NCBI RefSeq assembly: GCF_945956895.1
Contig: NZ_CAMFJF010000015.1
Span: 40,261-104,260, forward strand
Direction: 5' to 3'
Length of the DNA: 64,000 nt
From: an uncultured Allobosea sp.
GTDB taxonomy: Bacteria > Pseudomonadota > Alphaproteobacteria > Rhizobiales > Beijerinckiaceae
Shown here: positions 17,418 to 25,996 of the stretch, piece by piece
Layout of the letters: every line of letters starts with the position of its first letter
Numbering within the stretch: the stretch's first letter is position 1
Position numbers and translations under genes: made by a program
The notes under the pieces: generated by a model
The model's database searches: none
Told to the model about the DNA's origin: nothing
What the model saw: the letters and a program-made list of their open reading frames with translations, nothing else

Positions 17418-19490
17418 TCACCCTTTCAGGCTCGCGAAACCCTTGCCTTCGGCCGCGAGGCGCCTGAGCAATGGCGCCGGCTCCAGCGCCTTGTCGCCGA
17501 TCTCGGCGGCCAGCGCTTCCAGCCGCTTGACGATCACGTCGAGCCCGACGCTGTCGGCCCAGAACATCGGCCCGCCCCGCCAGGCCGGCCAGTTGTAGCC
17601 GTTGATCCAGACGATATCGATGTCGCCCGGCCGCGCCGCGATGCCCGCTTCCAGGATGCGCGCGCCCTCGTTCACCATCGGGTCGAGCAGGCGCGCGAGA
17701 ATCTCCTCCTGCGTGAAGGAGCGCCGCGTCACGCCCTGCTCGGCCGAGATGCGGGCGATCAGCGCCTCGACCTCCGGGCAGCGCTGCCCGGCGCGCGCGC
17801 CTTGCGGATAGATGTAATAGCCGCGCCCGGTCTTCTGGCCGAACCAGCCTGCCTCGCAGATCGCATCGGCCACGGCAGCCTTCAGGCCGCGCGCCTTGCG
17901 CGAGCGCCAGCCGATATCGTTGCCGGCGAGATCGGCCATGGCGAAGGGACCCATCTTGAAGCCAAAGCCGACCAGCGTCGCATCGACCTCATGCGGCAGG
18001 GCGCCGGCGACCAGCAGGCGCTCGGCGGCGCGGGTGCGCTGTTCCAGCATGCGGTTGCCGACGAAGCCGAAGCCGTTGCCGACCACGACCGGCACCTTGC
18101 CGAGCTTGCGGCCGAGCATGACAGCCGTCGCGATCGCATCGTCGGCCGCGCCTTTCGGCCGCACGATCTCCAAGAGCTTCATGACATTGGCCGGGCTGAA
18201 AAAATGCATCCCGATCACGTCCTGCGGGCGCTTCGTTGCCGCCGCGATCGTGGGCACGTCGAGATAGGAGGTATTGCTGGCGAGGATCGCGCCGAGCTTG
18301 GCCACCTTGTCGAGTTCGCCGAAAATCTGCTGCTTGACGCCCATCTCCTCGAAAGCGGCCTCGACGACGATATCGGCGCCGGCCGCAGCGGCAAGGCCGA
18401 CCGCCGGCTTGATCAGCGCCATGCGCCCGGCCTTCGCTTCCGGCGTCAGCGATCCCCGCGACACCGAGATGTCGTAGATCGCACCGATGCGTTTGACGCC
18501 GTTGTCGAGCGCGGCCTGCGCCGTCTCGATCAGCGTCACCGGGATGCCGGCATTGGCGAAGCACATGGCGATGCCGCCGCCCATCGTACCGGCGCCGATC
18601 ACGGCAGCGCTCGATATCTCCCGCGGCTTCACCTCCGGCCCGATGCCCGGCACCTTCGCGACCTCGCGCTCGGCGAAGAAGACATGGCGCAGCGCCTTCG
18701 AACGCTCGTCGACGAGCAGCGACAGGAAGAGCTTGCGCTCCACCGCCGCGCCCTCAGCGAAAGGCAGCGTGAAGCTCGCGCGCACGGCCTCGACCAGCGC
18801 CGGCACGTTCGGCATGCCCTCGGCCTTCTTCACGGCATCCTTGGCCAGGGCCTCGAAGGCCTCGCGATCGGCCTCTATCAATTCGCCGGTGGCCGCGCTC
18901 GTGACCGGACGCCGCCCTTCGGCTGCCAGCGCGTCGGCCAGCCGGATCGCGGCGGCCACGACGTCGCTGGAGACGACCTCGTCGAGGAGCCCGTATTCAA
19001 GCGCCTTGCCGGCCGAGATCGGCTCGCCCGAGAGCATCATCGGGAAGGCCTTGGCCGCCCCGATCAGGCGCGGCAGGCGCTGCGTCCCCCCGGCGCCGGG
19101 GATGAGGCCCAGCTTGATCTCGGGCAGGCCGAGCTTCGCGGCCGGCAGGGCTACTCTGGCGTGGCAGGCGAGCGCGACTTCCAAGCCCCCGCCCAGCGCG
19201 ACGCCCTGGATCGCCGCAACGACCGGCTTCGCCGAGCCCTCGATCGCGTCGAGCACATCCGGCAGGTTGGGCGGAGCCGGCGGCTTGCCGAACTCGCTGA
19301 TATCAGCGCCAGCAATGAAGGCCTTGCCGGCGGAGGCGATCACGATCGCGACCACGGCAGCATCGGCATTGGCCTGCTTGATAGCGCTCGCCAGCCCTTC
19401 GCGGACGGCGGCGCCCAACGCATTCACCGGCGGATTGTCGATGGTGGCGATCGCGACCTTGCCGCGCACCTCGAGCTGAACCTTCGTCAT
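17418..19490 (-). CDS. Bifunctional enoyl-CoA hydratase / 3-hydroxyacyl-CoA dehydrogenase (FadB/FadJ type)
   Basis: Beta-oxidation multifunctional enzyme of 690 aa. Residues 1-190 form a crotonase-fold hydratase/isomerase domain (ATIDNPPVNAL, GVALGGGLEVALACHARV, GLIPGAGGTQRLPRLIG). From about residue 290 there is an NAD-binding hydroxyacyl-CoA dehydrogenase with the Rossmann motif AAVIGAGTMGGGIAMCFANA and the dehydrogenase signature IGMHFFSPANVMKLLEIV. Two C-terminal HCDH domains follow. The start at 19490 has GGAG 6 nt upstream. The thiolase gene is not adjacent. Confidence 0.93.
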   Translation of the reverse strand: MTKVQLEVRGKVAIATIDNPPVNALGAAVREGLASAIKQANADAAVVAIVIASAGKAFIAGADISEFGKPPAPPNLPDVLDAIEGSAKPVVAAIQGVALGGGLEVALACHARVALPAAKLGLPEIKLGLIPGAGGTQRLPRLIGAAKAFPMMLSGEPISAGKALEYGLLDEVVSSDVVAAAIRLADALAAEGRRPVTSAATGELIEADREAFEALAKDAVKKAEGMPNVPALVEAVRASFTLPFAEGAAVERKLFLSLLVDERSKALRHVFFAEREVAKVPGIGPEVKPREISSAAVIGAGTMGGGIAMCFANAGIPVTLIETAQAALDNGVKRIGAIYDISVSRGSLTPEAKAGRMALIKPAVGLAAAAGADIVVEAAFEEMGVKQQIFGELDKVAKLGAILASNTSYLDVPTIAAATKRPQDVIGMHFFSPANVMKLLEIVRPKGAADDAIATAVMLGRKLGKVPVVVGNGFGFVGNRMLEQRTRAAERLLVAGALPHEVDATLVGFGFKMGPFAMADLAGNDIGWRSRKARGLKAAVADAICEAGWFGQKTGRGYYIYPQGARAGQRCPEVEALIARISAEQGVTRRSFTQEEILARLLDPMVNEGARILEAGIAARPGDIDIVWINGYNWPAWRGGPMFWADSVGLDVIVKRLEALAAEIGDKALEPAPLLRRLAAEGKGFASLKG

Positions 19491-19552
19491 CGACGTCTCC
19501 GCAATCCCTGTCCTGCGCCCGACTCGCAAGCCAGGGCAGTGAAGGCGCTATA

Positions 19553-19598
19553 GCATCGGACCGAAAAGTGGATTCCACTTTTCGGAAAAATCCGATGC
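19553..19598. repeat. Nested palindrome, family P7
   Basis: GCATCGGA and TCCGATGC form the outer arms, and CCGAAAAGTGG-ATT-CCACTTTTCGG a perfect inner hairpin of 11 bp. It lies 63 bp upstream of the beta-oxidation gene in the region shared with the divergent hydratase gene. A single GAGCATCGGAC half is also visible at about 63535. Confidence 0.85.
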
Positions 19599-19780
19599 GA
19601 TGCCAAATTGATAGATCATCGTTATCGCGTCCAGCAGGACGCGCGATGATCTGGGCAGGCAAGGGAGAATCCGCACCGCGCGATGTCAAGCGCCGGCCGG
19701 CAACGAAAGGCGCATCCGGCCTCGCTTGACCCCCGGCGAAGGCGCATGCGATCCCGGCACGGCAATCAGGGAGCGGACCG

Positions 19781-20527
19781 ATGAGCGAAGTGCTGAGCGA
19801 AACCGTCGCGGCCGGCGTGGTGCAGATCACCATGAACCGACCGGATCGCAAGAACGCGCTCGACCGGGCCAGCTATGCTGGGCTGATCACAGCGATCGCC
19901 GCCGCCGAGGCTGATGCCTCCGTTCGCGCGATCCTGCTGACCGGTGCCGGTGGCACCTTCACCAGCGGCAACGACATCAAGGATTTCGCCATAGCTGCCG
20001 CGGCCGGCGAAGGCCCCCGCGTCGCCATCGATTTCCTCGCGGTGATCTCGGCCGCGAAGAAGCCGATCGTCGCGGCGGTCGAGGGCTTCGCGGTCGGCAT
20101 CGGCACGACGATGCTGCTGCATTGCGACCTCGCCTTCGCCGCCCGCTCCGCCACCTTCCGCCTGCCCTTCGTCACGCTCGGCCTCTGCCCCGAGGGTGGA
20201 TCGAGCCACCTGCTGCCGCTCGTCGCCGGCTCGAAGAAGGCGGCGGAATTGCTGATGCTCGGCGAAGCCTTCAATGCCGAGGCCGCCGCCGCCGCCGGCC
20301 TCGTCAACGCCGTCACCGAGGACGGCACAGCGCTGGAAACCGGCCTCGCCAAGGCGAAGGCGCTCGCGGCACTGCCGCCAGAATCGCTGGCGCTCACCAA
20401 GATGCTGCTCAAGCGCGGCTCGGCCCAGGCGGTCGCCGAGACGATCGCGACCGAGGCGCGCCATTTCGGCGAACGCCTGAAATCCCCGGAGGCCATGGCC
20501 GCCTTCATGGCCTTCCTGAAGAAATAG
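19781..20527 (+). CDS. Enoyl-CoA hydratase/isomerase family protein
   Basis: Crotonase-superfamily protein, 248 aa, acting on enoyl-CoA thioesters. It has the N-terminal [20 protein letters not shown], the oxyanion-hole segments [15 protein letters not shown] and [21 protein letters not shown], and [19 protein letters not shown] with an acidic catalytic-loop residue. GGGAG precedes the ATG by a normal distance. It is divergent from the bifunctional beta-oxidation gene and may share its control region. The exact acyl substrate is unknown. Confidence 0.92.
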   Translation: MSEVLSETVAAGVVQITMNRPDRKNALDRASYAGLITAIAAAEADASVRAILLTGAGGTFTSGNDIKDFAIAAAAGEGPRVAIDFLAVISAAKKPIVAAVEGFAVGIGTTMLLHCDLAFAARSATFRLPFVTLGLCPEGGSSHLLPLVAGSKKAAELLMLGEAFNAEAAAAAGLVNAVTEDGTALETGLAKAKALAALPPESLALTKMLLKRGSAQAVAETIATEARHFGERLKSPEAMAAFMAFLKK

Positions 20528-20709
20528 GCCTCTCCCGCGTTCCGGCAGCACTGCGCAGCCGCTGGCCCAGCTCCCGGGGCGCTACCTGCATTCGCATGAC
20601 TTGAACGCGCGCGGCACGGTGATAGCCTGCCGGCCCCGTCTCACGCCGTCATCGGCCTGAAGCCATGTCCGGCGATCCTGGCCGGGCCGATCGACGAAGA
20701 GGACCGACG

Positions 20710-23700
20710 ATGACCCTGCTTTCCCGTCTCGCGCTCGCCCTCTCGCTCACGCTGGCGGCCGCCCCCGCCTTCGCCCAGAAGGCCTATGTCCGCAATGACC
20801 TGCTGGCCGATGGGCAGCGCCTGGAAGAGCGGCTGAAGCGCGAGGTTGCGGCCGGCAACCGCTCCGCTGTGGACGCGATCCGCGCCGGCGAGGTCGCACT
20901 CGGCCGCGGCGATGCCCGCTCCGCCCTGCCACAGGCCAATGCCGCGATCGTCGCCGATTCCGCCAATGCCGCCGGCTGGCGCCTGATGGCGCGCGCCGCC
21001 AACGCGATCGAGCCGCGCGACTATCGCGAGCGCTGGGAACTGCGCGAGCGCGCGGTTGCCGCCGCCTATCTCGCCTATCAGCGCTCGACCAACCGCAATG
21101 ACGAGGCGGCGTCGCTCGGCGTGCTCGCCCGCACCTTCGAGAAGAACGAGCTCTGGCGCCCGGCGCTGACCACCTATCGGCTCAGCCTCGACCTCGCCGC
21201 CAATCCCGCCCTGCAAAGCTCCTATGAAAGCCTGCGCGAAAAACGCGGCTTCCGCCTGCTCTCGAACAAGACCGATTCCGACGCCGCAAGCCCGCGCGCC
21301 TGCTTCGAGTTCTCCGAGGCGCTGGCGCGCGGCCGCGTCGATTTCGCGCCTTATGTCGCGATCTCCGGCGGCAGGAACACGCAAGGATCGGGCGATTTCG
21401 CCGTCAGCGCCGAGGACCGCCAGATCTGTGTCGACGGCCTCAAGCATGGCGAGCGCTATGCCATCGTCATTCGCCAGGGCGTGCCCTCCGCCATCCCCGA
21501 TGAGACCCTGCTGAAATCGGCTGATTACGAGATTTATGTCCGCGACCGCACCCCCTCCGTGCGCTTCACCGGCAAGAACTACGTCCTGCCGCGCACCGGC
21601 CAGCAGGGCGTGCCCGTAGTCTCGGTCAATTCCGGCAAGCTCGACCTCGAAGTCATGCGGATCGGCGATCGCAACCTGATCAACTCCGTCCATTCCGAGG
21701 ATTTCCTCAGCCAGATCGGCTCCTATTCCGCCCGGCAGATCTCCAGCGACAAGGGCCAGACCGTCTGGACCGGCACGATGGACGTGAAGTCGGAGCTGAA
21801 CCAGGACGTGATCACCGCCTTCCCGGTGACCGAAGCGGTCGGCAGCCTGAAGCCCGGCGTCTACGTGATGTTCGCCAAGCCTTCAGGCGGGCCAGCCACA
21901 GCGCCCGCGAGCGACGACGGCGATTCCTACGATGACGGCTCGACACGGGCGACGCAGTGGTTCGTCGTCTCCGATCTCGGGCTGACCTCCTTCACCGGCC
22001 CGGATGGCGTGCATGTGCTCGCCCGCTCGCTGGCCGATGCCAAGCCGATCGCCAATGCGACCTTGAGCCTGATCGCCCGCAACAACGAGGTGCTCGGCAC
22101 GGCCAAGACCGACGGCAACGGCTATGCCCGCTTCGATGCCGGCCTCGGCAAGGGCCAGGGCGGCAATGCGCCCGGCCTCGTCACCGCCTCGCTCGCCGAG
22201 GATTACGGCTTCCTCGACCTCAAGCAGACCGCCTTCGACCTCTCCGATCGCGGCGTAAAGGGCCGCGTCGCGCCCTCGGGCCTCGACGCCTATCTCTATA
22301 CCGAGCGCGGCGTCTATCGCTCGGGCGAGACGGTCTATCTGACCTCGCTGCTGCGCGACGCCAAGGGAGCGGCCGTCACGGGCCTGCCGCTGACCATCGT
22401 GGTCAAGCGCCCGGACGGCGTGGAGTATCGCCGCCGTCAGGTCGAGGACCAGGGTGCGGGCGGGCGCGCCCATTCGATCCAGCTCGTTTCCGGCGCCGCG
22501 ACCGGCACCTGGCGCGTCCTCGCCTATTCCGACCCCAAGGGGCAGGCGATCGGCGAGACCTCCTTCCTTGTCGAGGACTATGTGCCCGAACGGCTGGAGC
22601 TGACGCTGACACCGAAGGCCCCGCTGCTCCAGGCCGGCCAGCCGGCCGAACTCGACGTCAACGCGCGCTATCTCTACGGCGCGCCGGGCTCCGAGCTCGA
22701 CGTCACCGGCTCGATGACGATCCGTGCCGCCGATGCCAGCGCTATCCCCGGCTTCAAGGACTATCAGGTCGGCCTCACCGACGAGGCTTTCGAGCCGGTC
22801 CAGAGCGAATTCGAGGAAAGCACCACGACCGACGCCGCCGGCAAGGCGACGATCACCAATCCGGTCCAGCAGCCCGACACCAACCGCCCGCTCGAAGTCG
22901 AGATGACCGTGCGCGTCGGAGAGCCCGGCGGGCGCGCCATCGCCCGCTCGGTCACCTTGCCGATCGTGCCGAAGGGCGCCGCCATCGGCGTGAAGAAGCT
23001 GTTCAAGGACGGCGATCTCGGTAACGGCCAGACCGCCAATTTCGAAGTCATCATGGCGACCGGCGATGGCAAGCGCCTCGCCCGGCCCGGCGTGAAATGG
23101 GTGCTGTCCAAGGTCCGCCGCAACTACCAGTGGTTCTTCCAGGACGGCCGCTGGAACTATGAGGGCGTCAAGACCACTCGCCGCGTCGCCGATGGCGAGA
23201 TCGCGGTGGCGGAGGCTGCCGGCGCCAAGATCGCCGCGCCCGTCGAATGGGGCAATTACCGGCTCGACGTGACCTCGGACGGCAACGAGGCGGCCGAGAC
23301 CTCGGTCTCCTTCAGCGTCGGCTATGAGAGCGACAAGACCGCCGATACGCCGGATGTGCTCGATGTCGCCTTGGACAAGGCGTCCTATGCCGATGGCGAG
23401 AGCCTACAGGTCCGCCTGTCGCCGCGCTTCGCCGGCAAGGCGACCCTCGCCGTCGTCACCGACAAGGTCGCGGATATCCGCACCATCGACATCGCCGAGG
23501 GCGGCACCTCCGCCAGCATTCCCGTGAAGGCCGAATGGGGCGCCAGCGCCTATCTCGTCGTGCTCGCCCATCGCCCGATGGACGCCGCCGCCAAGCGCCT
23601 GCCCGGCCGCGCCATCGGCCTCTCCTGGTTCCAGATCGGCAAGGAGACGCGCACGCTGGCGCTCGATCTCGGCGCGCCCAAGCTGGTGCGCCCGCTCACG

Positions 23701-25983
23701 ACGCTGTCGCTGCCGGTCAAGGTCACCGGCATGAAGGCGGGCGAAGAGGCCTATGTCACGCTGGCGGCCGTCGATATCGGCATCCTCAACCTCACCCGCT
23801 ACGAGAGCCCGGACCCGAGCCAATTCTTCTTCGGCCAGCGCCAGCTCGGCCATGACCTGCGCGATCTCTACGGCTACCTGATCGACGGCATGCAGGGCAC
23901 GCGCGGCGCGATCCGCACCGGCGGCGACGCCGCGCCCAAGATGGACGGCGAGAAGCCGACGCAGGAGCCGCTCGCCCGCTATTCCGGCGTGGTCAAGGTC
24001 GGGGCCGACGGCACGGCGAAGATCGATTTCGACCTGCCGGCCTTCAACGGCGCGGTGCGTGTCATGGGCGTCGCCTGGTCGGCCGGACGCACCGGCCAGG
24101 CCAGCGCCGACGTGATCGTGCGCGACCAGATCGTCGCTCAAGCGACGCTGCCGCGCTTCCTCGCCATCGGCGACCAGTCGCGCTTCCACTTGCAGGTCGA
24201 CAATGTCGAGGGCCCCGCCGGCTCCTACACCGTCGACCTCGACGTGAAGGGTCCGGTTCTGGTCGCCGCCGACGCCACCCGCCGCACCATGCAGCTCGGC
24301 GCAGGCGCCAAGACGCAGATGACGATCCCCGTCACGGCCGCAGGCCTCGGCCGCGCCGAGTTCGACGTGCGCGTCTCCGGCCCGAACGGCATCGGCACGG
24401 TGCAGAACCTTGCCGTGCGCGTGCAGCCCTCCGCCGCAACGATCGCCCGACGCATCGTCCGTGCCATCCCCGGCAATGGCGGGGCGATCACCGTCTCCTC
24501 CGACCTCTTGGCCGATCTTGTGCCGAATTCCGGGCAGGTCTCGGTGACGATCTCGCCCTTCGGTTCGCTCGACGTGCCGGCACTCCTCAAGGCGCTCGAC
24601 CGCTATCCCTATGGCTGTACCGAGCAGACCGTCTCGCGCGCCCTGCCGCTGCTCGCGGTCAACCAGCTCGCCTCGCTGGAACAGCTCGCCCTCGACGACA
24701 AGGCCGACGAGCGCGTCGTCAACGCGATCGAGCGCGTGCTGGCGCGCCAGGGCGGCAACGGCTCCTTCGGCCTCTGGGGCGTCGGCGGCGAGGATCTCTG
24801 GCTCGATGCCTTCGTCACCGACTTCCTGACGCGGGCCCGCGAGAAGCAGTTCGCGGTGCCGCAGATCGCCTTCAACCTCGCGCTCGACCGCCTGCGCAAT
24901 CAGGTCGTCAACACCAGCGAGATCAACAAGGAAGAGGCAGCCGGCATCGCCTACGCGCTCTATGTGCTCGCCCGCAACGGCCGGCCGGTGATGGGCGATC
25001 TGCGCTATCTCGCCGACAACAAGCTCGGCGATTTCGCGACGCCGCTGGCCCGCGCCCAGATCGGCGCCGCGCTCTCGGCGCTGGGCGATCGCGGCCGCGG
25101 CCGCACCGCCTTCGGCAGCGCACTGGGCCTGCTCCAGCAGGCGAGCGATGATGGTCTGTCGCGCCCCGATTACGGCTCCCGCCTGCGCGACGGCGCCGGC
25201 GTGCTCGCCCTGATCGCGGAAGCCAATGGCGAGCGCGCCGATATCAGCCGCGCCGTCTCGATCGTCGACGCCACCCGCAACAGCGCCCGCTACAGCTACA
25301 CCTCGACGCAGGAGCAGATGTGGATGGTGCTGGCGGCGCAGGCCATGGCCAAGGACGCCGAGGGCATGACGCTGACGGTCGACGGCACCGCCCGCAAGGG
25401 CGCGCTCTACCGCACGCTCTCCGCCGAGGCGCTGGAGGCGAAGTCCCTGACCATCGCCAATCCCGGCGCAGGCAATGCCCAGGCGGTCATCACCGTCGCC
25501 GGCATCCCGACCGCGCCTGAGCCGGCGCTCAATCAGGGCTTCGGGCTGGAGCGCGTCATCTACACGATGAAGGGCGAGAAGGCCGATCCGGCGCGCCTGC
25601 GCCAGAACGAGCGCTATGTCGTGGCGCTGACCGTGACGGAGGCCACGCCGCGTTATGGCCGCCTGCTGCTGGTCGATCCGGTGCCTGCCGGGCTCGAGAT
25701 CGAGAACGCCAACCTGACGGAAGGCGCCTCGGTCGCAGGGCTCGACTGGCTGAAGCAGGAGGTCTCGCCGGTTCACACCGAGTCGCGCGACGACCGCTTC
25801 GTCGCGGCCTTCGAGCGCTCGGGCTCGAAGAGCGACAAGCCCTCCTACACCGTCGCCTATATCGCGCGCGCCGTCTCGCCCGGTCGCTACGTCTCCCCTG
25901 CCGCCGTGATCGAAGACATGTACCGGCCGGACCGCTTCGGCCGCACGGGCTTCGGCGCGGTGGAGATCACCTCGGCGCGGTGA
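20710..25983 (+). CDS. Bacterial alpha-2-macroglobulin family protein with thioester
   Basis: Large (1757 aa) periplasmic protease trap related to eukaryotic alpha-2-macroglobulin. A type I signal peptide (LALALSLTLAAAPAFAQ) begins the protein, and no lipobox cysteine is seen, unlike the E. coli lipoprotein. MG-type beta domains occupy most of the chain (LYTERGVYRSGETVYLTSLL is a conserved one). The thioester motif GCTEQ is intact at residues 1302-1306, followed by the helical thioester domain (QGGNGSFGLWG). The ATG at 20710 has AGAGG upstream. pbpC starts 13 bp downstream, the usual partnership, which suggests protection and repair of the envelope after attack. Confidence 0.93.
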   Translation: MTLLSRLALALSLTLAAAPAFAQKAYVRNDLLADGQRLEERLKREVAAGNRSAVDAIRAGEVALGRGDARSALPQANAAIVADSANAAGWRLMARAANAIEPRDYRERWELRERAVAAAYLAYQRSTNRNDEAASLGVLARTFEKNELWRPALTTYRLSLDLAANPALQSSYESLREKRGFRLLSNKTDSDAASPRACFEFSEALARGRVDFAPYVAISGGRNTQGSGDFAVSAEDRQICVDGLKHGERYAIVIRQGVPSAIPDETLLKSADYEIYVRDRTPSVRFTGKNYVLPRTGQQGVPVVSVNSGKLDLEVMRIGDRNLINSVHSEDFLSQIGSYSARQISSDKGQTVWTGTMDVKSELNQDVITAFPVTEAVGSLKPGVYVMFAKPSGGPATAPASDDGDSYDDGSTRATQWFVVSDLGLTSFTGPDGVHVLARSLADAKPIANATLSLIARNNEVLGTAKTDGNGYARFDAGLGKGQGGNAPGLVTASLAEDYGFLDLKQTAFDLSDRGVKGRVAPSGLDAYLYTERGVYRSGETVYLTSLLRDAKGAAVTGLPLTIVVKRPDGVEYRRRQVEDQGAGGRAHSIQLVSGAATGTWRVLAYSDPKGQAIGETSFLVEDYVPERLELTLTPKAPLLQAGQPAELDVNARYLYGAPGSELDVTGSMTIRAADASAIPGFKDYQVGLTDEAFEPVQSEFEESTTTDAAGKATITNPVQQPDTNRPLEVEMTVRVGEPGGRAIARSVTLPIVPKGAAIGVKKLFKDGDLGNGQTANFEVIMATGDGKRLARPGVKWVLSKVRRNYQWFFQDGRWNYEGVKTTRRVADGEIAVAEAAGAKIAAPVEWGNYRLDVTSDGNEAAETSVSFSVGYESDKTADTPDVLDVALDKASYADGESLQVRLSPRFAGKATLAVVTDKVADIRTIDIAEGGTSASIPVKAEWGASAYLVVLAHRPMDAAAKRLPGRAIGLSWFQIGKETRTLALDLGAPKLVRPLTTLSLPVKVTGMKAGEEAYVTLAAVDIGILNLTRYESPDPSQFFFGQRQLGHDLRDLYGYLIDGMQGTRGAIRTGGDAAPKMDGEKPTQEPLARYSGVVKVGADGTAKIDFDLPAFNGAVRVMGVAWSAGRTGQASADVIVRDQIVAQATLPRFLAIGDQSRFHLQVDNVEGPAGSYTVDLDVKGPVLVAADATRRTMQLGAGAKTQMTIPVTAAGLGRAEFDVRVSGPNGIGTVQNLAVRVQPSAATIARRIVRAIPGNGGAITVSSDLLADLVPNSGQVSVTISPFGSLDVPALLKALDRYPYGCTEQTVSRALPLLAVNQLASLEQLALDDKADERVVNAIERVLARQGGNGSFGLWGVGGEDLWLDAFVTDFLTRAREKQFAVPQIAFNLALDRLRNQVVNTSEINKEEAAGIAYALYVLARNGRPVMGDLRYLADNKLGDFATPLARAQIGAALSALGDRGRGRTAFGSALGLLQQASDDGLSRPDYGSRLRDGAGVLALIAEANGERADISRAVSIVDATRNSARYSYTSTQEQMWMVLAAQAMAKDAEGMTLTVDGTARKGALYRTLSAEALEAKSLTIANPGAGNAQAVITVAGIPTAPEPALNQGFGLERVIYTMKGEKADPARLRQNERYVVALTVTEATPRYGRLLLVDPVPAGLEIENANLTEGASVAGLDWLKQEVSPVHTESRDDRFVAAFERSGSKSDKPSYTVAYIARAVSPGRYVSPAAVIEDMYRPDRFGRTGFGAVEITSAR

Positions 25984-25996
25984 GGGCATCGCCATC

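Noticed and set aside
17802..19553. A 583-codon plus-strand frame opposite the bifunctional beta-oxidation gene
   Set aside because: Antisense shadow with no conserved motif; the minus strand carries clear hydratase and dehydrogenase signatures.
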